DNA of 64,000 bases from contig UQCD01000008.1 of NCBI GenBank assembly GCA_900539455.1, positions 26,857-90,856 on the forward strand, read 5' to 3'. Made by a program: the position numbers and the translations under genes. The notes below the pieces were generated by a model. That model was given only the letters and a program-made list of their open reading frames with translations, ran no database searches and was not told where the DNA came from. Shown one piece after another: positions 52,696 through 60,502 of this stretch. The DNA is from an uncultured Eubacteriales bacterium (GTDB lineage Bacteria > Bacillota > Clostridia > Lachnospirales > Lachnospiraceae). Within the stretch, counting starts at the first letter, position 1, and every line of letters starts with the position of its first letter.

Positions 52696-53571
52696 TTATA
52701 ATTCCACCTTGATTTTGCCCTGAAGCCAGATAGTTCCCTTAAATCTTCTGCCTACAAGTGGCTCGCCTACAATATCCACCCTATTAATTGCAGTTGTAAT
52801 AATTATTCCGTTATAGCTAAGCTTTAATATATATATTTCCTCATTTGTAATGGTATTTTTTGTTAGCCTAAAATCTATAATATCAGCCACAATAGTATAT
52901 AAATCACTTTCTAAACCATATGGCATAAATGACGATTCCACAATAGTAAATACATCTTCATTTTTAATTCTCTTAGATAACTTGGCAATAGTATCCATAT
53001 CCTCAAAGGTCAGGCTTTCCATTGCTGACTCGTCGCCCTTTCTGGCTGCAGCAATAAGCTTAGCCCTGCGATACATATTCTCCTTTTTTCGTTTTGCATC
53101 ACCGGGAGCTTTAGAAACCGGTAATAAAACAGTACCATTAATTGATAATGCAGAAAAGGCAACTAAATACTTGGAAATAGTTTTTTCCTCATACAAAATA
53201 TTAATGTAGTCCATAGGATTAACTAAGTGAAAAATAATTGATACACCAACTCTTAAATCCTCGCAGGAGGCAATAAAGGAAAATCCGTTGTATCTTTTTT
53301 CTATGCACAAATCAATAGGAATAAAAAAGTCATTGCTGTCAACGAAGGGAATGTAGCTATCAATAATGTAGTCATCATCCTCCTCAGTTCCATAAAATTT
53401 TATTCCAAAACTTTTATTATATAAATGGACAAATTCATAAATCTTTCCTGTTTCTTCATCATCTATGTAATTCATAAAATCTGGAAACAGGGAAGCTCTC
53501 GCAATAATATCGCGAAACTGGGTTTTATTTTTATATCTGTTAAAGCCTAAGGCACGCAAAAATGAGTTCAT
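52696..53571 (-). CDS. DUF3881-type protein
   Basis: 291 residues, soluble. It begins MNSFLRALGFNRYKNKTQFR, the usual start of DUF3881 proteins of Lachnospiraceae, and keeps the family middle (GIKFYGTEEDDDYIIDSYIP) and end (VGRRFKGTIWLQGKIKVEL). Function is unknown. It stands alone, with tRNA-Arg on one side and the HAD gene divergent on the other. No metal or nucleotide motif is visible. Confidence 0.82.
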   Translation of the reverse strand: MNSFLRALGFNRYKNKTQFRDIIARASLFPDFMNYIDDEETGKIYEFVHLYNKSFGIKFYGTEEDDDYIIDSYIPFVDSNDFFIPIDLCIEKRYNGFSFIASCEDLRVGVSIIFHLVNPMDYINILYEEKTISKYLVAFSALSINGTVLLPVSKAPGDAKRKKENMYRRAKLIAAARKGDESAMESLTFEDMDTIAKLSKRIKNEDVFTIVESSFMPYGLESDLYTIVADIIDFRLTKNTITNEEIYILKLSYNGIIITTAINRVDIVGEPLVGRRFKGTIWLQGKIKVEL

Positions 53572-53693
53572 ATTACTCCTTCATATATTTTCACAACTTT
53601 AAAAAACAAAGGTATAGTAAGTTTAATTTACAAAAAAGTCAAGTAAATAATACTATAAAGTAAGTATTAATAAGGTTTAAAAGTAATTAAGGG

Positions 53694-53760
53694 TTGTAAA
53701 GAGGTATTAGACATTATTAAAAATGTTTCATAATTGTAAAAAGGTATTAGACATTATTAA
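53694..53760. repeat. Two 27-bp direct repeats, 40-bp period, upstream of the HAD promoter
   Basis: TTGTAAAGAGGTATTAGACA and TTGTAAAAAGGTATTAGACA, each continuing TTATTAA (53694-53720 and 53734-53760), differ at one base. The second abuts the -35. Confidence 0.9.
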
Positions 53761-53789
53761 TTGTCATAATTATTTTCTTATAGTATAAT
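53761..53789 (+). promoter_or_regulatory. Promoter of the HAD phosphatase gene
   Basis: TTGTCA (53761-53766), exactly 17 nt, TATAAT (53784-53789). Confidence 0.85.
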
Positions 53790-53822
53790 GATTAGCATTG
53801 CAAAAAGAAAGGAATTTTCGTA

Positions 53823-54632
53823 ATGTATAAGATATTGGCATTGGATATTGACGGAACATTAACAACCTCTCAAAAAGAGGTTACAGATAGAGTAAAAGAA
53901 GCTATTGACAGTTTATATAAAAGGAAAATACCGGTACTTTTAGTATCTGGCAGACCTACAGAGGGCATTTATCCTATAGCAGATAAAATTGATTTAATGA
54001 ATAATAACGGATATATACTTGCGTTTAATGGTGGAAAAATCATAGATGTCCAGACAAAAAAGGTTATTTATAGCAAAGCTATTGATAATAGCCTTATTAA
54101 TGACATTTGCGATTTTGCCAGTGAAAACCACCTGGCAATATTGACCTATAGGGACGGAAATATTATTACAACTGATACAGAGGACGAATATGTAAAAATC
54201 GAGGCAAGAATAAACAAATTACCAGCTATAAAGGTTGAGGATATGAAAAAGGAAGCACCTTCTAATCCGGACAAGTTTCTTATTGTTGGCGACCCTGCAA
54301 TACTAGAGCACAAGGTTGTAGAAATGGCAGAAAAATTTAAGGGCAAGCTGAACATATTCCGTTCAGAGCCTTACTTTATAGAAATAGTTCCTATGGGAAT
54401 TGATAAGGCACAGTCACTGGAGGTATTACTAAAATCCCTGTCCCTTACAAAGGAGGAGTTAGTAGCCTGTGGTGACGGAAGAAATGATGTTACAATGATA
54501 GATTATGCTGGAATGGGCGTGGCAATGGAAAACGCCTGCGACGAAGTAAAGGCAGTAGCAAACTACATTACAGCCTCAAATGATGAGGATGGAGTAGCAG
54601 CTGCTATAGACAAATTTTTTAGTCAGGTATAG
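53823..54632 (+). CDS. HAD-IIB (Cof-type) phosphatase
   Basis: A 269-residue phosphohydrolase. Motif I LALDIDGTLT (nucleophile Asp and acid/base Asp), motif II LLVSGRPTEG, motif III Lys in PMGIDKAQSLE, motif IV GDGRNDVTMI. The large C2 cap (about 85-185) places it in the Cof group acting on sugar phosphates or nucleotides such as FMN. The substrate is undetermined. It has its own promoter and is followed by structured noncoding DNA. Confidence 0.92.
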   Translation: MYKILALDIDGTLTTSQKEVTDRVKEAIDSLYKRKIPVLLVSGRPTEGIYPIADKIDLMNNNGYILAFNGGKIIDVQTKKVIYSKAIDNSLINDICDFASENHLAILTYRDGNIITTDTEDEYVKIEARINKLPAIKVEDMKKEAPSNPDKFLIVGDPAILEHKVVEMAEKFKGKLNIFRSEPYFIEIVPMGIDKAQSLEVLLKSLSLTKEELVACGDGRNDVTMIDYAGMGVAMENACDEVKAVANYITASNDEDGVAAAIDKFFSQV

Positions 54633-54663
54633 ATTATAAATAGTAGAAATACAGTGGGTTATG

Positions 54664-54812
54664 TGATAATATGAATAAAACGACAATTTCAAAAGCAGAC
54701 CGTATGGAAATGTCGGTACTTAGGTTGAGGAGGGAGTTACTCCCGCCTCAACCTTATGTACCGCTACATTGGAATCGAGCGAGGTGTGTCTGCCAAGAAT
54801 TATTCATAATAT
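54664..54812. repeat. Structured hairpin element, copy 1
   Basis: The core 54688-54783 is identical to copy 2, offset 181 bp. It folds as a long hairpin: GCAGAC with GTCTGC, ATGT with ACAT, GGTAC with GTACC, AGGTTGAGG with CCTCAACCT, and GGGAG-TTA-CTCCC at the tip. Outer arms TATGAATAA and TTATTCATA also pair. Could be a structured RNA, a palindromic mobile element or both. Strand unknown. Confidence 0.9.
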
Positions 54813-54813
54813 A

Positions 54814-54853
54814 ATTATCCTATTTATAAGAATAATAGGGATTAAAGGATAAT
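54814..54853. repeat. Hairpin between the two structured elements
   Basis: ATTATCC (54814-54820) pairs with GGATAAT (54847-54853), with CCTATT and AATAGG nearer the loop. No T tract. Confidence 0.6.
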
Positions 54854-54996
54854 GAGAATATGAAAAAATTCAAAAGCAGACCGTATGGAAATGTCGGTAC
54901 TTAGGTTGAGGAGGGAGTTACTCCCGCCTCAACCTTATGTACCGCTACATTGGAATCGAGCGAGAGCGTGTCTGCGTTGAATTTATTCATATTCTC
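54854..54996. repeat. Structured hairpin element, copy 2
   Basis: Same core at 54869-54964. Outer arms are GAGAATATGAA (54854-54864) with TTCATATTCTC (54986-54996), then AAATTCAA with TTGAATTT. The arms differ from copy 1 yet stay complementary. It ends 40 bp before the TSCPD gene. Confidence 0.9.
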
Positions 54997-55036
54997 AAAA
55001 TAACACTAATTATACTAGAAAAGGAGGAAATATATT

Positions 55037-55282
55037 ATGATATATATTCCAAAGGGCGTTTGCTCAAGACAGATAGATATAGAATTAGAGGACGGAAAGG
55101 TAAAAAGTGTAGAATTCGTTGGTGGCTGTAGTGGAAACACACAGGGCGTTTCAGCCTTAGTAAGAGGTATGGATGTTGATGAAGCCATTGAAAGACTGGA
55201 AGGCATAGATTGCAGAGGCAGAGGAACCTCTTGCCCGGACCAGCTTGCAAAGGCTTTAAAGGCAGCAAAGGAGCAGGCATAA
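55037..55282 (+). CDS. TIGR03905-type TSCPD domain protein
   Basis: 81 residues with the complete family pattern: PKGVCSRQIDIELEDGKV, GGCSGNTQGVSALVRGM and GIDCRGRGTSCPDQLAKAL, five cysteines in all. TSCPD domains also occur at the C-terminus of B12-dependent ribonucleotide reductases, where they are proposed to bind metal; the stand-alone form has no proven function. GGAGG precedes ATG. The stop overlaps the luxS start, so the two are coupled. Confidence 0.9.
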   Translation: MIYIPKGVCSRQIDIELEDGKVKSVEFVGGCSGNTQGVSALVRGMDVDEAIERLEGIDCRGRGTSCPDQLAKALKAAKEQA

Positions 55283-55761
55283 TGGAAAAAATAGCAAGCT
55301 TTACTATAGACCACCTGAAACTCCTTAGAGGAATATATGTATCAAGAAAGGATAAGGTGGCTGATGGGGTAGTTACTACCTTTGATATTAGAATGACCAG
55401 GCCAAATTTTGAGCCGGTTATGAATACTGCTGAAATTCATACAATAGAGCATCTGGCAGCTACATTTTTAAGAAATCACAAGGAATACGGAGAAAAAATA
55501 GTTTATTTTGGACCAATGGGCTGTAGAACAGGCTTTTATCTTCTCTTAGCAGGAGATTACCAGTCAAAGGATATAGTACCACTGATTACAGAAATGTTTC
55601 AGTTTATAAGCACCTTTGACGGCGATGTTCCGGGTGCTAGTGCAAAGGATTGTGGAAACTATTTAGATATGAATTTGCCAATGGCAAGATATGTGGCAAA
55701 TAAATTTTTAGATGAGGTTTTAACAGATATAGGTGAAGAAAATTTAATCTACCCACAATAA
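55282..55761 (+). CDS. luxS: S-ribosylhomocysteine lyase LuxS
   Basis: A 159-residue Fe/Zn enzyme splitting S-ribosylhomocysteine into homocysteine and DPD, the AI-2 precursor. The metal ligands H53 and H57 are in HTIEHL and C124 in DCGNYLDMNLP; FGPMGCRTGFYLLL holds the active-site Cys84-type residue. The start ATG 55282 overlaps the TSCPD stop and has AAAGGAG upstream. mtnN follows 40 bp on and makes its substrate. Confidence 0.98.
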   Translation: MEKIASFTIDHLKLLRGIYVSRKDKVADGVVTTFDIRMTRPNFEPVMNTAEIHTIEHLAATFLRNHKEYGEKIVYFGPMGCRTGFYLLLAGDYQSKDIVPLITEMFQFISTFDGDVPGASAKDCGNYLDMNLPMARYVANKFLDEVLTDIGEENLIYPQ

Positions 55762-55801
55762 TAATTTTGCAAAATTTCTTTACAATGGAAAGGGAAAAAA
55801 T

Positions 55802-56494
55802 ATGGTAGGCATAATAGGTGCAATGGAAGTTGAAGTATCAAAGCTTAAGGAAATGCTGCAGGATACTGAAACAAAAAATAAAGCAGGAATGACCTTTGTA
55901 AGTGGCAGCTTAAACGGCAAGCCAGTAGTAGTAGTTCGTTCTGGTATAGGAAAAGTTAATGCAAGTATATGTACACAGATTTTAGCCGATGAGTACAAGG
56001 TTAATTATATTATTAATACTGGTGTAGCTGGCTCCCTTCGCAATGAAATCAATATTGGAGATATTGTATTGTCAAAGGATGCACTTCAGCATGATATGGA
56101 TGCAACAGGCTTTGGATATGCTGTTGGAGTAATACCTCAAATGGAAAAATCGATTTTTGAAGCAGACGAAAGACTTATTCAGATTGCCGAGAAGTGTATT
56201 AAAGAGGATATAACTGACATTAACGCCTTTGTAGGCAGAGTAGTCAGTGGTGACCAGTTTATATCGGACAAGGGCAAAAAGAAATGGATAGTAGATAATT
56301 TTCAGGGCTATTGTACTGAAATGGAGGGAGCAGCCATTGCACAGGCAGCATACCTTAATAACATTCCATTTCTTATTATCAGAGCAATATCTGATAAGGC
56401 AGATGATAGTGCTACAGAGGATTATCCAACCTTTGAGGCAAAGGCAGCACAGCATTGTGTAAAGCTGCTTTGTGAAATGGTTAAGGAAATATAA
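55802..56494 (+). CDS. mtnN: 5'-methylthioadenosine/S-adenosylhomocysteine nucleosidase
   Basis: A 230-residue enzyme hydrolysing S-adenosylhomocysteine and methylthioadenosine to adenine plus the thioribose. IGIIGAMEVEV-type start (with the catalytic Glu12-type position), NTGVAGSL, GDQFIS, TEMEGAAIAQAAY (substrate ribose Glu) and RAISDKAD (catalytic Asp) are all present. It feeds LuxS, so adjacent placement forms the activated methyl cycle. Confidence 0.97.
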   Translation: MVGIIGAMEVEVSKLKEMLQDTETKNKAGMTFVSGSLNGKPVVVVRSGIGKVNASICTQILADEYKVNYIINTGVAGSLRNEINIGDIVLSKDALQHDMDATGFGYAVGVIPQMEKSIFEADERLIQIAEKCIKEDITDINAFVGRVVSGDQFISDKGKKKWIVDNFQGYCTEMEGAAIAQAAYLNNIPFLIIRAISDKADDSATEDYPTFEAKAAQHCVKLLCEMVKEI

Positions 56495-56535
56495 AGGTCG
56501 CAAATTAGCCATTTATGTCAATGAAAATAAGTTGA

Positions 56536-56577
56536 AAAAGCTATCCTGATAATATATTATCAAGGTAGCTTTTTTAT
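56536..56577 (+). terminator. Terminator after mtnN
   Basis: AAAGCTA (56537-56543) pairs with TAGCTTT (56566-56572); TGATAATA and TATTATCA extend the stem inside; T tract follows. Confidence 0.88.
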
Positions 56578-56664
56578 ATGGGAAAAGTAAGGCTGCCCCT
56601 AAAGCTGATGAAGCGGAAAGGAGCTGCCATAAGACATAGGAATTATTACTTAGGGGGTATTATA

Positions 56665-57420
56665 ATGTTTGAAAAAATATCTATTACTTTAATTGTGTTA
56701 GCAGTTCTCTTAAAAATTTTCCATTTAATATTATGCAGCGAATATAAAAATAATTTAAAGAAGATGGCTGTAAAAAGGGAAGGACAGCTCTTTAAAAAAA
56801 TATCAAAAAAATACACATATTGTTTAGAACTTTCAAAGCCTGTAGAAAACACATATGCCTTTGCCGGGGCAGAAATTGAAGAGGATTTTATGCAAAGAAA
56901 AACTATTGACTTTTTCCACAGGACAAGCACTTTTTTTGCAGTATTGTCCACTTTTTGTGTAATGTCATGCTTAATATTTACAAGCATTGTGGAAACAAAT
57001 GCTGATAAATACCTTATACCAGAGAAATTAGTTTATATTCAAATGATTGGCTTGGTAAGTTTCATTTTAATAGACAGAGCTGCTGATGTAAAAAATGCAG
57101 TAGATAGCTTTACGATATTAATGGTTGATTATCTGGATAATAGTGTTGCACACAGGTATAGGGAAAGAGAGCGAAAACCGGCTGTGACAATAAGAGAGCA
57201 GACAGACCAGCTAGAGGAGTTAAGGACAAAGGAAGGACTAAAGGGGGAACAGATAATTGAAAAAACAGAAAAGCTTGAGGAGGCAGAAGCAATAGCCATG
57301 ACACAAATGGGAGAGCCTTTAAAAAGTAAGGTAAATATAAGAGAGGTAGTTAATAAAAATGTGGACAAGACCATAGCTGAAGAAATAATAAATCAGGTTT
57401 TGCAGGAATATTTGATATAA
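56665..57420 (+). CDS. Membrane protein of unknown function
   Basis: 251 residues, not recognised. An N-terminal hydrophobic helix (4-22), a basic loop, then two helices (about 90-112 and 125-142) and a cytoplasmic C-terminal half that is charged and helical (REQTDQLEELRTKEGLKGEQ), probably coiled coil. The frame opens at 56578, but GGGGG 7 nt before ATG 56665 decides the start. It lies between the mtnN terminator and the pgi promoter and so is alone. Confidence 0.7.
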   Translation: MFEKISITLIVLAVLLKIFHLILCSEYKNNLKKMAVKREGQLFKKISKKYTYCLELSKPVENTYAFAGAEIEEDFMQRKTIDFFHRTSTFFAVLSTFCVMSCLIFTSIVETNADKYLIPEKLVYIQMIGLVSFILIDRAADVKNAVDSFTILMVDYLDNSVAHRYRERERKPAVTIREQTDQLEELRTKEGLKGEQIIEKTEKLEEAEAIAMTQMGEPLKSKVNIREVVNKNVDKTIAEEIINQVLQEYLI

Positions 57421-57455
57421 AATGTTAAAAAAAACACAAACTACATTTAAAATAC

Positions 57456-57483
57456 TTGTAAATGCTGGTTTTGATGATATAAT
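57456..57483 (+). promoter_or_regulatory. Promoter of pgi
   Basis: TTGTAA, 16 nt, TATAAT, 85 bp before pgi. Confidence 0.65.
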
Positions 57484-57568
57484 AGTTAAGGATTTCATCG
57501 AAATATGATGAATAATACATCTTGCCAAAGGTGTAAATTAAAATAAAGTAAAACAGGAGTGAAATGAA

Positions 57569-58915
57569 ATGGCAAAAGTGACATTTGATTATTCAAAAGC
57601 AGCTTCATTTATTAATGCAAACGAAATGAAGTATATGGAAAAGCTTGTTTTAGATGCAAAGGAAACTTTAGTATCTAAGACTGGTGCAGGCAATGACTTT
57701 CTTGGATGGATTGATTTACCAGTAGATTATGATAAGGATGAGTTTGCCAGAATCAAGCAGGCAGCTAAGAAGATTCAGGAAGATTCAGATGTGTTACTTG
57801 TTATTGGTATTGGTGGTTCTTACTTAGGTGCCAGAGCAGCCATTGAATTTTTAAGACATAGCTTTTACAACAATGTAGATAAATCTGTTAGAAAGACACC
57901 AGAGATTTATTATGTTGGAAACAGTATTAGCAGCACATACATACAGCATTTAGTAGAAGTGGTTGGCGATAGAGATTTCTCAATCAATATGATTTCAAAA
58001 TCTGGTACAACTACAGAGCCAGCAATCGCATTTAGAGTATTTAAGAAAATTCTTGAAAAGAAATACGGCAAGGAAGAAGCTGCAAAGAGAATTTACGCTA
58101 CAACAGACAAGGCTAAGGGAGCTTTAAAGAACCTTGCAAACGAAGAAGGCTACGAAAGCTTTGTAGTACCTGATGATGTTGGAGGCCGTTTCTCAGTTCT
58201 TACAGCAGTAGGTTTACTTCCAATAGCAGTAAGCGGTGCAGATATTGATAAGCTTATGGAAGGTGCTGCATCGGGAAGAAAGGCTGCATTAGAAAAGCCG
58301 TTTGAAGAAAATGACGCATTAAAATATGCAGCAGTTAGAAATATCCTTATGAGAAAAGGAAAATCAGTAGAAATAGTAGCTAACTACGAGCCAAGCATGC
58401 ACTATGTATCAGAGTGGTGGAAACAGCTCTTTGGCGAAAGTGAAGGAAAAGATCAGAAGGGTATTTTCCCTGCTGCTGTTGACCTTACAACAGACCTTCA
58501 TTCAATGGGACAGTTCATTCAGGATGGCTCAAGAATTATGTTTGAAACAGTAATGAACATTGAAAAGTCCAGATGTGAAGTTGTTCTTGAGGAAGAGCCG
58601 GTTGACCTTGATGGTCTTAACTACCTTGCAGGCAAGAGCGTTGATTTCATTAACAAGAGTGCAATGAATGGTACAATTCTTGCTCATACAGACGGAAATG
58701 TTCCAAACCTTATGGTAAACATTCCAGAGCAGAACGAATTCTATCTTGGTGAATTATTCTATTTCTATGAATTTGCCTGTGGTGTATCTGGATACTTAAA
58801 TGGTGTTAATCCATTTGACCAGCCAGGTGTAGAAAGCTACAAGAGAAATATGTTTGCTCTTCTTGGCAAGCCAGGCTATGAAAAAGAAAGAGAAGAATTA
58901 TTAAAGAGATTATAA
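57569..58915 (+). CDS. pgi: Glucose-6-phosphate isomerase
   Basis: A 448-residue glycolytic enzyme of the short Firmicutes type. Sugar-phosphate isomerase motifs: VIGIGGSYLGARAAIEFL, NMISKSGTTTEPAIAFRVF (SKSGTT phosphate loop), GGRFSVLTAVGLLPIAVSG, and near the C-terminus FDQPGVESYKRNMF. GAGTG precedes ATG. It has its own promoter and terminator. Confidence 0.98.
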   Translation: MAKVTFDYSKAASFINANEMKYMEKLVLDAKETLVSKTGAGNDFLGWIDLPVDYDKDEFARIKQAAKKIQEDSDVLLVIGIGGSYLGARAAIEFLRHSFYNNVDKSVRKTPEIYYVGNSISSTYIQHLVEVVGDRDFSINMISKSGTTTEPAIAFRVFKKILEKKYGKEEAAKRIYATTDKAKGALKNLANEEGYESFVVPDDVGGRFSVLTAVGLLPIAVSGADIDKLMEGAASGRKAALEKPFEENDALKYAAVRNILMRKGKSVEIVANYEPSMHYVSEWWKQLFGESEGKDQKGIFPAAVDLTTDLHSMGQFIQDGSRIMFETVMNIEKSRCEVVLEEEPVDLDGLNYLAGKSVDFINKSAMNGTILAHTDGNVPNLMVNIPEQNEFYLGELFYFYEFACGVSGYLNGVNPFDQPGVESYKRNMFALLGKPGYEKEREELLKRL

Positions 58916-58940
58916 TTTTCTTGAAAATAATATATATACG

Positions 58941-58972
58941 AAAAAGAGTTTGCATGCAAACTCTTTTTTTGT
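58941..58972 (+). terminator. Terminator after pgi
   Basis: AAAAAGAGTTTGCA and TGCAAACTCTTTTT form a perfect palindromic hairpin followed by TTG. Confidence 0.9.
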
Positions 58973-59017
58973 TAAAATTTAGGCAGAAAGACAGCATAAA
59001 ATTTTAAGGAGATTATT

Positions 59018-59287
59018 ATGTTCAGGATTTGGGCAAAGCTATGGAAAAGCAATCATTTGATTAAGGATATGGTTGTATGCGATGATAGTGACTGCAACAG
59101 AACTAAAAAGGTTTTTAATGCACTAGAAAAGGCTTGTATTGAATTTGACCTAAGCAGACCAATATGGCTTGACAGTAATATAGAAGAATTTAAGCGACAC
59201 GATAAGACCAGATTTAGGCAGGACAATTTTATTGATAGTATAGAGTTTGATTTTATGGAGATACAAGTTATAGAGGAAGATATATAG
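59018..59287 (+). CDS. Small protein of unknown function
   Basis: 89 residues, soluble, no recognised domain. It begins MFRIWAKLWKSNHLIKDMVV and has two close cysteines? only one pair, C54-type spacing not conserved; visible are VCDDSDCNRTKKVFNALEKA and an acidic C-terminus. AAGGAG precedes ATG. It lies 9 bp before the coiled-coil membrane protein and is probably cotranscribed with it. Confidence 0.65.
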   Translation: MFRIWAKLWKSNHLIKDMVVCDDSDCNRTKKVFNALEKACIEFDLSRPIWLDSNIEEFKRHDKTRFRQDNFIDSIEFDFMEIQVIEEDI

Positions 59288-59296
59288 GAGGACTAT

Positions 59297-60403
59297 ATGA
59301 AAGCACAAAATATACTCGGTGGGGATATAGAGGACTTAAAAGAGCTAAGAGATATTGTACAAAATCAGATGAACATACAAGATGGTATTGAACAGACAAA
59401 TATAGAATATCAAAAGCTTCAAAAAGAGGCAGAGGCTGAAGAAAAGCTGATGAATGACAACATTCAATTTACCATTAAAAAACGAAGAGAGCAGATAGTC
59501 ATAAATTTTGACAATGAAATTAGTAAATTTCAAGACAAGCTTAAAAAGGTTAAAAACGAAAGAGATAAGAAAAAGGATAAGGAAGTCAAGAAGCGTATCT
59601 CCGAGGAAACAAAGGATTTAGTATCCGAAAATAAAAACATAAAAGAGGAATATCGTACCTATATGGCTCAGAATGGTTTGTCGAAGGTGTGGGACAATAA
59701 GCTTTTTTACTCGTTATTCTTTCCTAGAAGAATATCAGAGTTTATTATATTTATGATATTCTGGGTTGTTGGAGTTATTGCTATTCCAGCCTTGTTTTGT
59801 AATTTAATGGGTCAGACCTTTTGGCTTTTAAAAACTCTTGTAGTTCTAATTTATGCAGCCCTGTTTATATTGGTTTATGCCTTTGTATATAGATTTGCAA
59901 AGGACGATTACAAGGAATATTTTATGTATGTCCGTGGAAAACAGGCACTTATTGAAAGCAATAACAAAAAAATTGCAGCTATAAAGAGAGATATTAGAAG
60001 AGATAAGGACGAACAGCAGTACAACCTGGAAAAGTATGACAAGGAAATTGGAAGTATACAGGAAAATATTGAAGATGTTGTTTCAAGGAAAAATGCGGCA
60101 TTAAATGAGTTTGACAAAAACACCAGTGTAGAAATAGGCAACGAAATATATAAGCACGATATGGTTAGTATACAGGAGAAGAGGCAAAGAATTAGTGAGT
60201 TGTCTAAGTATCTAAAGGATAATGAAGATAAATTAAAGGAAATTAATCTCGATATATCTACAAATTATGCAGCATATTTAGGTGCAGAAAATCTTACATT
60301 GGATAAAATTGACGGATTGCTTGCAATTATGAGCCAGCAGGATGCAAAAACTGTTGGAGATGCCATAAATATTTCAAAGAGTATCTCAAATACTATGTTG
60401 TAA
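59297..60403 (+). CDS. Coiled-coil membrane protein of unknown function
   Basis: 368 residues, not recognised. A cytoplasmic helical, coiled-coil arm (about 10-125, rich in Glu and Lys), two adjacent membrane helices (about 148-170 and 178-201) and a second coiled-coil arm (about 210-335). Both arms are therefore on the same side of the membrane and could pair with each other. AGGAGG precedes ATG. It follows the 89-residue gene and ends at a terminator. Confidence 0.7.
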   Translation: MKAQNILGGDIEDLKELRDIVQNQMNIQDGIEQTNIEYQKLQKEAEAEEKLMNDNIQFTIKKRREQIVINFDNEISKFQDKLKKVKNERDKKKDKEVKKRISEETKDLVSENKNIKEEYRTYMAQNGLSKVWDNKLFYSLFFPRRISEFIIFMIFWVVGVIAIPALFCNLMGQTFWLLKTLVVLIYAALFILVYAFVYRFAKDDYKEYFMYVRGKQALIESNNKKIAAIKRDIRRDKDEQQYNLEKYDKEIGSIQENIEDVVSRKNAALNEFDKNTSVEIGNEIYKHDMVSIQEKRQRISELSKYLKDNEDKLKEINLDISTNYAAYLGAENLTLDKIDGLLAIMSQQDAKTVGDAINISKSISNTML

Positions 60404-60423
60404 AATGTCAATAAGTTTTATAA

Positions 60424-60475
60424 ATAGCACCCAAAAAGTGACACGGCTTGTACTTGTTGGGTGCTATAATATTTT
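60424..60475 (+). terminator. Terminator after the coiled-coil gene
   Basis: ATAGCACCCAA (60424-60434) pairs perfectly with TTGGGTGCTAT (60457-60467), with AAGT/ACTT inside; AATATTTTTG follows. Confidence 0.85.
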
Positions 60476-60502
60476 TGCTTAATGTTAATAGGAGGTAGTA
60501 TA

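Noticed and set aside
54688..54783. Integron attC site for the structured elements
   Set aside because: The hairpin is large and palindromic, but the core ends are not in the attC order of RYYYAAC and GTTRRRY, and there is no integrase.
54937..55131. 64-codon frame running from structured copy 2 into the TSCPD gene
   Set aside because: It overlaps the hairpin and a well-supported gene in another frame, and has no Shine-Dalgarno.
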